A stretch of 29,156 nucleotides of DNA from an uncultured Pseudoxanthomonas sp. (lineage in GTDB: Bacteria > Pseudomonadota > Gammaproteobacteria > Xanthomonadales > Xanthomonadaceae): assembly GCA_937975725.1 (NCBI GenBank), contig CALJUL010000106.1, positions 1 to 29,156 of the forward strand, written 5' to 3'. How positions within the stretch are numbered: position 1 is the stretch's first letter; each line of letters opens with the position of its first letter. The notes beneath the pieces are model-generated. The model saw only the letters and a list, made by a program, of their open reading frames with translations. It was not told the origin of the DNA and ran no database searches. Shown here in pieces: positions 24,468 through 29,156 of the stretch. The translations under genes and the position numbers were made by a program.

Positions 24468-24815
24468 ATAAATTTATGTCTCGTTCATGTTCATGGATTT
24501 ACGGACAAGGTGGCGAACCAGCCAGCGAATGGAGATTCCGTAGCATCAAAGCCGACCCGACGTGATTGCGCTTTATCCTGAAGTCTCGCTCCAGTCGACG
24601 AAGCCTCAACTCAAAAGCTCCCCAATTCCTCCTATCAAACGCTGCAAGCGTGATCGTTTCAAAAACACTCTTCATGGACGTATTGAATCGCCCCGGCTTC
24701 AGCAACCATCTTCTACGTTGAGTCGTAGCGGCAACATCTTTGCATCCGGTGGAATCGGAAGGCCATATCCAAACCCGGTACGCGGACCTGGCGTTTCGCT
24801 GAATGCAGGAACTTG
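24468..24815. other. Left part of the island, no intact gene
   Basis: The comF frame continues from the repeat for a few dozen codons and stops. A plus-strand frame (24562-24816) ends with a Gly-rich stretch (ASGGIGRPYPNPVRGPGVSLNAGT) that resembles in style the Gly-rich product of the next frame; a frameshift may separate the two, in which case this is the decayed upstream part of one larger gene. Confidence 0.4.
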
Positions 24816-25031
24816 ATGTCAAATTGTCTTGATGCGAAAGAACGAGGCGCTAGAACGGACAAGTCCCTTACTGGTCTTGGCTATTCCGCCACAGCTCACG
24901 ACATCATCGGTGGTAGTGCCGCATACGCCCTTGGTAGCGGCAGCGCAGTTCTCTATGGAATTGGCGCTGGTGTAGAAGTTTCATCTGGTTCCGTCGGCGC
25001 TCGAACGTCGTGGTCGTTACCGGGGTGGTGA
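24816..25031 (+). CDS. Small Gly/Ser-rich protein or C-terminal gene fragment
   Basis: I do not recognise it with confidence. The 71 residues begin MSNCLDAKERGARTDKS and continue with a Gly/Ala/Ser-rich amphipathic section (TGLGYSATAHDIIGGSAAYALGSGSAVLYGIGAGVEVSSG). AGGA lies 5 bases before the ATG, which supports translation. The sequence style resembles the C-terminal ends of large polymorphic toxins or secreted repeat proteins, so it may be an orphan tail carried with its neighbour. It ends 2 bases before the ATG of the next gene, the spacing of a toxin-immunity type pair. No catalytic motif is visible. Confidence 0.45.
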   Translation: MSNCLDAKERGARTDKSLTGLGYSATAHDIIGGSAAYALGSGSAVLYGIGAGVEVSSGSVGARTSWSLPGW

Positions 25032-25033
25032 GG

Positions 25034-25468
25034 ATGTCAGTGCGATCTATTTTCGTGAATGTAGTCGGCTTGGCTTTAATCGCCTTCTGCTTTTACTTTG
25101 TTGTTGGTCATATGCGCTATTTGAGTAAATCTTCCAGACCAAGCCGAGAGACCATCAGCAAGGAACTGGATGAAGTGACTGCGGCTTTCCCCGGCACAAG
25201 ATCATCCGAAGTGGAAATATTCGACAAGAAATTCGTCTACATATCTGCACGGGTACATATGAAAGCGGCAGGTGATGCACTCGCAATCGCAAATGGTCAG
25301 AAGCAAATGGAAGCACACGGGTGGCGAAAAGCTCGGGTGGCTTACGGGGACATTGACCGCTACTGCAAAGGCGATTTAGTTGCAGAAGTGACACCATTGG
25401 AAACGTCTGGCTCTTATGCCTTGCAAGTTAACTGGGGCAATGCCGACGCAGTTTGCAAGTTCAAATAG
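25034..25468 (+). CDS. Small membrane-anchored protein of unknown function, possible immunity-like partner
   Basis: A 144-residue protein. ATG 25034 is chosen because the transmembrane segment follows at once (residues 6-25, IFVNVVGLALIAFCFYFVVG) and GGTGAGG lies upstream; the frame extends a few codons further. The soluble domain (about 35-144) has alternating strands and helices with two cysteines (YCKGDL and AVCKFK) that could form a disulfide if periplasmic. AT-richer than the core genes. Start sits 2 bases after the stop of the preceding small gene, so the pair is co-translated, and a strong terminator follows. A partner role such as immunity is inference from the arrangement only. Confidence 0.65.
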   Translation: MSVRSIFVNVVGLALIAFCFYFVVGHMRYLSKSSRPSRETISKELDEVTAAFPGTRSSEVEIFDKKFVYISARVHMKAAGDALAIANGQKQMEAHGWRKARVAYGDIDRYCKGDLVAEVTPLETSGSYALQVNWGNADAVCKFK

Positions 25469-25484
25469 TCAGCATTGTTGTGGA

Positions 25485-25518
25485 AGGCCCCGCCCTCTCC
25501 AGGCGGGGCTTCTTCTTT
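25485..25518 (+). terminator. Intrinsic terminator after the island gene pair
   Basis: GCCCCGCC (25487-25494) and GGCGGGGC (25502-25509) form a perfect 8-bp stem with loop CTCTCCA, followed by TTCTTCTTT. It lies 18 bases after the stop codon and shows that the pair is an independent transcription unit. Confidence 0.85.
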
Positions 25519-25559
25519 AGATAATTCCTAGCCAAACCAGACCAGATCCAAGAGGATTT

Positions 25560-25708
25560 GGCCATGAAGCGCTCGGCGTGCCGTCCTATCGACAGCGCTT
25601 TCAGAGCGATGTCAGTACGGCGGCACAATTGCGGCCTCTACCACCCAAGTGGAGCAACTGCGAGAAGCCGTTCGAGGGCGCCATCGAATGTGACGAAATC
25701 GCTTTTGG
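25560..25708 (+). pseudogene. Fragment of an IS1595-type transposase
   Basis: In one frame the DNA reads EALGVPSYRQRFQSD and then KPFEGAIECDEIAFG. These resemble two adjacent stretches of IS1595-family transposases: the LGVP.YR.RF helix region and the GTIECDE..FGG block that holds the first catalytic Asp of the DDE/N triad. The spacing between them is shorter than usual, and both the N-terminal zinc ribbon and the rest of the catalytic domain are missing, so it is a remnant without terminal repeats. Confidence 0.55.
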
Positions 25709-25830
25709 CCGCCACGCCTACGCGGCTATGATCGCTGAAACTTGGCACGGCCGCTGGCGCATCGCCTCGACCTGCCGCTGATCCACGACCGGCTGGCACG
25801 CCACTCAGGCTACCTGCGCTGCAGTCCGAT
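25709..25830 (+). pseudogene. Degenerate internal fragment of comF
   Basis: Positions 25751-25804 match comF 26401-26454 at 50 of 54 bases. Similarity extends left with small deletions to about 25709 (CGCGGCTATGAT against CGCGGCTACGAC) and right with one extra base to about 25830. Read in the comF frame it gives RGYDR, a stop, then NLARPLAHRLDLPLIHDRLARH. It is broken by a stop and indels, and it is more diverged than the 175-bp repeat next to it. Confidence 0.75.
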
Positions 25831-25904
25831 CAAACCAAGGCCAGCAGCTCTTCGCGCTGCCAGTCGTGGCGCAGCATCGGCGCATTGGAAATGTGAGCGG
25901 ACAT
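25830..25904 (-). pseudogene. Orphan bioB 5' end, 24-codon frame
   Basis: The duplicated bioB start (ATG 25904) reads MSAHISNAPMLRHDWQREEL then LALV and stops at TGA 25832-25830 at the junction with the comF remnant. One residue differs from true BioB (Met10 instead of Val). It retains the complete leader and operator copy, so a short transcript and peptide are possible. Confidence 0.75.
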
Positions 25905-26010
25905 CGCGGCCTCGCGGGAATACAGTCGCGGAAGTCTGGAAACGCGGGCAAGGACTGTCAACTGGATGACGCCTGGTGGAGTTGACAATTGGCCGCGCCG
26001 GATCGGTCGC
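25836..26010. repeat. 175-bp direct repeat, right copy
   Basis: Second copy of the segment at 24293-24467, in the same orientation, offset by exactly 1543 bp with no gaps. Here it runs into the intact comF gene. Confidence 0.95.
25956..25987. promoter_or_regulatory. Second copy of the BirA-like operator
   Basis: TGTCAAC (25956-25962) and GTTGACA (25981-25987), 18 bases apart, as in the copy upstream of bioB. It overlaps the annotated start of comF (ATG 25966 lies between the arms). It may now act on comF and on the orphan bioB leader, or simply compete for repressor. Confidence 0.45.
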
Positions 26011-26670
26011 TGGCTGCTGGCACCCTGCTGCATGATCTGCCGCGAACGCGGGGCGAACGGCCGCGATCTATGCGCAGAATGCAGCGATCGCCTACCCTGG
26101 AACCGCACAGCCTGCCTGCGCTGCGGGCGGCCGCTGTCGACGCCGGACACCTGCGGCGAATGCCTGGTCCATCCGCCGGCGGTGGCTTCCACCACGGCCG
26201 TCTTCGTCTACGGCTTCCCCCTCGACCGGCTGGTGCCGCGCCTGAAGTTCCACCGCGACCTGGCCGCCGGGCGCCTGCTGGCCGAACTGATGGCCGAGCC
26301 GCTGGCCGCCGCACCGCGCCCGGACGCGGTGGTCCCGCTGCCGCTGCACGCCTCCCGGCTGCGTCTGCGCGGCTACGACCAGGCGCTGGAACTGGCGCGA
26401 CCGCTGGCGCGCCGCCTCGGCCTGCCGCTGATCCACGACCGGCTGGTACGCCACCGGGCCACCGCGCCGCAGTCCGAGCTGGATGCCGCGACCCGCAGGC
26501 GCAATGTCGCCCGCGCCTTCAGGGTCGCGGCGGGATCCGCGCTGCCGGCGCACGTGGCGTTGCTGGACGACGTGATGACCACCGGCGCCACCCTGCACGC
26601 CGCCAGCCAGGCCCTGCTGCGCGCCGGAGTGATGCGGGTGGACGCCTGGGTTTGCGCACGCGCGCCCTGA
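25966..26670 (+). CDS. comF: ComF-family phosphoribosyltransferase-like competence protein
   Basis: ComF proteins act in natural transformation, at a step after DNA uptake; they combine a zinc ribbon with a type I phosphoribosyltransferase fold. The 234-residue sequence has paired cysteines in the N-terminal zinc module (Cys21/22/25, 36/39, 50/53 and 63/66), then VYGFPLDRLVPRLKFHRD, DAVVPLPLHASRLRLRGYDQALELARPLA, and the PRPP loop VALLDDVMTTGATL (residues 197-210, Asp201-Asp202). ATG 25966 is the only good start but has no clear ribosome site and lies inside the operator; the first 9 residues are not conserved-looking. Ancestrally it was divergent from bioB. An independent promoter is not obvious. 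Confidence 0.9.
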   Translation: MTPGGVDNWPRRIGRWLLAPCCMICRERGANGRDLCAECSDRLPWNRTACLRCGRPLSTPDTCGECLVHPPAVASTTAVFVYGFPLDRLVPRLKFHRDLAAGRLLAELMAEPLAAAPRPDAVVPLPLHASRLRLRGYDQALELARPLARRLGLPLIHDRLVRHRATAPQSELDAATRRRNVARAFRVAAGSALPAHVALLDDVMTTGATLHAASQALLRAGVMRVDAWVCARAP

Positions 26671-27265
26671 CCCACCGCATTGCACACGGCCACCGCGGGC
26701 GCGGAGGATCCGGCGCATGGAATCCTTGCCGCCGCCGCTGTTCTACCGCTTGCCGTGGCGGTCGGTCTGAGGCCGTCTGCCGGGCGGGCGAAACGCCTTC
26801 GCCCTGCCATCGCGCCGCTGCTGGGCATCGAGCTGCGCCTCGCTTTCCAGTAGCCCCGCCTGGGCCTGCGAGGTCTTGCCGCAGCGCGATCCTGCGGCAC
26901 CACCGCTTCATCTGAAGCGGCGCCCACTGCTCACCTCGGCCGACATCGAAAGCATCGTTCGGGTGGTAGCCCCTATGGCGGCGCGCCGGCTCTGGAAGTC
27001 CACTTCCGTCGTCAGGCGCATGCGCTAGTGCAAGCCATCACCGCCAACCACGTCGGCCAGATTGGTACAGGGCCTGGCCTTCCACGTGGCGCGCATCGCC
27101 AGCCCCTTCTCCGGCTCGATACGGCTGAGTGGGTTGGAAGCACAGGAGCAGCAGGCGTTGTTCGCCCTGCTGACCGGCAGCAAGGCGCCAGGGCAGTTCC
27201 AGAACGAAGCGCCGGCACCGGCTCCCTGACGGCGATCGGCTACGGGCCGGCCGCCCGGCCGCGCA
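26671..27265. other. Region after comF without a supported gene, possibly decayed coding DNA
   Basis: Nearly 600 bp of GC-rich DNA. In one plus-strand frame the last part (about 27085-27229) reads ARIASPFSGSIRLSGLEAQ and then QALFALLTGSKAPG before a stop, which looks like protein but has no start, and other frames to its left show similarly isolated coding-like stretches. I infer a degraded gene; I cannot name its family. Confidence 0.45.
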
Positions 27266-29062
27266 TCAGGGCAGGCCGGTGGCCGTCACCCGGCATTGCA
27301 GGGTCAGCACGACCCGGCCACCGGCCGGGAAAGTGGGCACCGGCACGCCGGTCCCGGTGAGGTCGGCGACCGGCACGGTCGGTGTCGGACACGCCGCCCC
27401 GTCGCTGGCGGCGCAGGCGGCGGTGGTCACCGGGTCCAGGCAGTCCAGGCCCGCTCCGGGCGTGTCGCGCACCAGGGCGCCGTTGGCCGCGCCGGGGCCG
27501 TTGTTCACCACCGTCACCGTGTACGTCACCACGCTGCCGGACACCACGGTGGTGGGGTTGACCGTCTTGGTGACGGCGAGATCGGCGCGCGGGACAGGCA
27601 CGTTGCGGAAGGTGCAATCCAGTTGGTCGCCCGCCACCGGCGTGACGGCGAAACTGGTGGCGTTGCCGCTGGGCGCCTGCCCGCCGGCGCGTGCGTTGGT
27701 GCAGGCGTAGGTGGTCGTGTAGTTGGCCAACACCGCGCCGCCGGCGGCGGTTTCGGTGAAGTTGTAGCTGCTGCCCGCCGTGGCGGGGCTCACCACGGCC
27801 ACCTGCGCCGGGGTGGCAGTGGCGCCGGTGGTGGTGACCGTGGCGCCGCTGCCCGCGCCCGGGCCGCCGATGGTCAGGGTGAACTGGTCGCCGGCCTGCA
27901 GGCGGCCGTCCGGCAGTTCCTTGCGCAGGCGCAGGATCGGCCGGGCCGTGTTGGTGATGGTGCAGATGATCTGGTCGTTGGCGGCTGCGGTGACGTTCCA
28001 CGTCGGCGCGCTGCCAGCAGGCGTGAACGCCGTGCCGTTGCGCGTGCAGGCGATGCTGGCGGTGTAGGCGCCGACCAGCGTGGAGGTGCTGCCCGCCGCC
28101 ATCAGGTCGCGCAGGTAGTAGGTGGTGCCGGTGGTCACCGCCAGCGCGCCGGTGCTGGCCTGCTGGCCCACGCCGGCGCCGGTGGTGGTGGCTTCGCGCA
28201 CGGTGCCTGCGGTGGCCGTGGTGCCGATCTGCACGGTGAACTGGTCGCCGGCGGCCGCGCGCGGCGAGCCGAGGATCTTGTTGAGGGTGATCGTGGTGCC
28301 GTTGCCGGTGATCGAGCCGTTGCAGCCGTTGGCACTGGCCGCCGCCGCGGGATCGCGGAAGGCGGAAGCGGGGATGATTTCGGTGGTGCCGTCCGGGCGC
28401 GTCCAGCGCAGGCGGGCGAAGTTGATGCCGCCGTGGTTCAACCAGTACACGCGGATCAGCGCGCAACTGTTGGTACTGGCCGCTGAGAAGGTGCCCAGCG
28501 GCGCGTAGGTTTCCTCACCGCTGGTCCAGTCGTTCACGCTGCCGACCGGCACGTCGTAGGAGGCAGCGCGGTAGGACGTGTTGGCGTAGTCGCTGGACAG
28601 TCCCACTTCGACGTTGTCGTCGTGCGCGACCGCCATCGAATAGGTGCCGGCCTGCGGGAACCGGATCACGGCGTAGGAGACCCGCCCCATCACCTGCAGC
28701 CCGCAGGAAGTGGCGCTGGCCGTGGCCGAATCCAGGTTGCACAGGTGATAGGCCGACTGGCGGTAGTTGATGTCCGTCGCCGTCCCGGTGCGCACCGCAT
28801 TGCCCGGGTTGGCGGAAATGGCGCGCAGCGCATTGAGGCGGTCGGCGCCGCTGCCGGTGTTGTTGGCAAAGGTCGGCCGGCCGGCCGGGCCGGTATAGGG
28901 CGAGCCCACGCGCGAATTGCCGCGGTAGTCCTCCCAGCGGACCGTCTGCGCCATGGCCGGAACCGCGACGGCGCACCAGGCGACCAGCAGGGCGACGATG
29001 CCCCACCGATGCCGGCGACCCGCCCTGGCCCGCGGCGAGAAGCCGATCCGCCCTGCCTTCAT
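27266..29062 (-). CDS. Exported surface protein with PA14-like N-terminus and DUF11 C-terminus
   Basis: A 598-residue protein. ATG 29062 is chosen (AGGGGG upstream); it opens a long Arg-rich signal peptide (about residues 1-39, ending VAVPAMA). Residues 40-240 look like a PA14-type beta sandwich: FPQAGTYSMAVAHDDNVEVGL, WTSGEETYAPLG and NHGGINFARLRWTRPDG, a ligand- or carbohydrate-binding fold. Residues 245-480 hold two tandem beta-sandwich repeats that begin LNKILGS or LRLRKELPDG with AGDQFT and end with a Cys before TNTARP or RNVPVP. The final 110 residues are a DUF11 repeat (ADLAVTKTVNPTTVVSGSVVTYTVTVVNNGPGAANG). No anchor, transmembrane helix or sorting signal follows, so it is secreted or attached by other means. 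An adhesive or envelope role is inference. A Clp/CRP-like site lies upstream. Confidence 0.85.
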   Translation of the reverse strand: MKAGRIGFSPRARAGRRHRWGIVALLVAWCAVAVPAMAQTVRWEDYRGNSRVGSPYTGPAGRPTFANNTGSGADRLNALRAISANPGNAVRTGTATDINYRQSAYHLCNLDSATASATSCGLQVMGRVSYAVIRFPQAGTYSMAVAHDDNVEVGLSSDYANTSYRAASYDVPVGSVNDWTSGEETYAPLGTFSAASTNSCALIRVYWLNHGGINFARLRWTRPDGTTEIIPASAFRDPAAAASANGCNGSITGNGTTITLNKILGSPRAAAGDQFTVQIGTTATAGTVREATTTGAGVGQQASTGALAVTTGTTYYLRDLMAAGSTSTLVGAYTASIACTRNGTAFTPAGSAPTWNVTAAANDQIICTITNTARPILRLRKELPDGRLQAGDQFTLTIGGPGAGSGATVTTTGATATPAQVAVVSPATAGSSYNFTETAAGGAVLANYTTTYACTNARAGGQAPSGNATSFAVTPVAGDQLDCTFRNVPVPRADLAVTKTVNPTTVVSGSVVTYTVTVVNNGPGAANGALVRDTPGAGLDCLDPVTTAACAASDGAACPTPTVPVADLTGTGVPVPTFPAGGRVVLTLQCRVTATGLP

Positions 29063-29097
29063 GACATCCCCCTGTTCCACGGCCCCTCACGTTCAAA

Positions 29098-29113
29098 TGT
29101 GATGTTTATCACT
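29098..29113 (-). promoter_or_regulatory. Clp/CRP-type operator upstream of the DUF11 protein
   Basis: TGTGA-TGTTTA-TCACT (plus-strand reading) differs from the consensus TGTGA-N6-TCACA by one base. In xanthomonads this sequence is bound by Clp, a CRP-family regulator antagonised by cyclic di-GMP. It lies 36 bp before the start codon. Confidence 0.6.
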
Positions 29114-29119
29114 ATTCTA
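29114..29119 (-). promoter_or_regulatory. Candidate -10 box of the DUF11 gene
   Basis: TAGAAT on the minus strand directly adjoins the Clp/CRP-like site. No good -35 is seen at 16-18 bases. If this is the promoter, the regulator site would cover the transcription start, which suggests repression. Confidence 0.4.
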
Positions 29120-29156
29120 GCGGATGGCAGGTGAAGGGGATGGTGCTGTTAAGGGG

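Larger units (their letters stand above)
24468..25835. mobile_element. Small foreign island between the two 175-bp direct repeats
   Basis: About 1.37 kb of visibly AT-richer DNA with abrupt edges. In order: a 350-bp segment without a gene that I can support (24468-24815), two overlapping-scale small genes, a terminator, a fragment of an IS1595-type transposase, and a degenerate comF fragment joined to a duplicated bioB 5' end. No integrase, terminal inverted repeats or complete transposase are present. Recombination between the flanking direct repeats would excise it cleanly and restore an ordinary bioB-comF divergent region. Confidence 0.7.

Noticed and set aside
24439..24473. TTGACA on the plus strand as a -35 box for comF, with ATAAAT as -10 in the left copy
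   Set aside because: Spacing is 23 bases, and the right copy that precedes intact comF has no -10 at 16-19 bases.

Overview
The window is about 29 kb of GC-rich chromosome. Codon use, gene content (glyQ-glyS, tamA-tamB, an S46 dipeptidyl-peptidase, mnmG, a bioB-bioF-DUF7079-bioH-bioC cluster, comF) and a scattered family of short palindromes with GTAGGAGCG/CGCGACC arms all fit a gammaproteobacterium of the Xanthomonadaceae (Lysobacteraceae), something like Lysobacter, Luteimonas or Pseudoxanthomonas. The genus is an inference; no 16S or other taxonomic marker is present. There are no tRNA or rRNA genes, no CRISPR array and no complete mobile element.

Layout. Positions 1-2815 hold the end of glyQ and all of glyS (glycyl-tRNA synthetase), with palindromic repeats between them; glyS carries an AT-richer insert. 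Positions 3075-8686 hold tamA and tamB, overlapping by 4 bases (outer-membrane translocation and assembly module). Positions 9111-11853 hold an S46 peptidase whose start codon is buried in a 13-bp perfect hairpin, followed by two overlapping small genes (DUF2007 and oxidoreductase-like). From about 11800 to 13700 composition drops and there is one unrecognised membrane-anchored protein on the minus strand. mnmG (minus) follows. In the mnmG upstream region I see a strong sigma-54-type promoter on the plus strand leading to an intrinsic terminator about 115 nt later, with no normal gene between: a candidate small RNA. Next come a Tyr/Gly/Pro-rich lipoprotein (minus), then plus-strand genes for a fold-type II PLP enzyme, a YdcF-like protein and a SnoaL-like protein.

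Positions 19249-24361 are a minus-strand biotin cluster, transcribed bioB, bioF, DUF7079, bioH, bioC. BioC and BioH make and release pimeloyl-ACP; BioF and BioB carry out the first and last steps of ring assembly; bioA and bioD are not here. An inverted repeat TGTCAAC-N18-GTTGACA lies upstream of bioB and looks like a BirA operator.

The bioB-comF intergenic region has been split. A 175-bp segment spanning the bioB start, the operator and the comF start occurs twice as a direct repeat (172/175 identical), and between the copies lies about 1.4 kb of AT-richer foreign DNA: two small unknown genes ending in a terminator, a fragment of an IS1595-type transposase and a degenerate piece of comF. After comF there is about 600 bp of apparently non-coding or decayed DNA, then a minus-strand exported protein with PA14-like and DUF11 regions, preceded by a near-consensus Clp/CRP site.

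Most interesting for follow-up: the sigma-54 small RNA candidate, the direct-repeat-bounded island with its duplicated biotin operator, the start-codon hairpin of the S46 peptidase, and the DUF7079 gene coupled to bioF.
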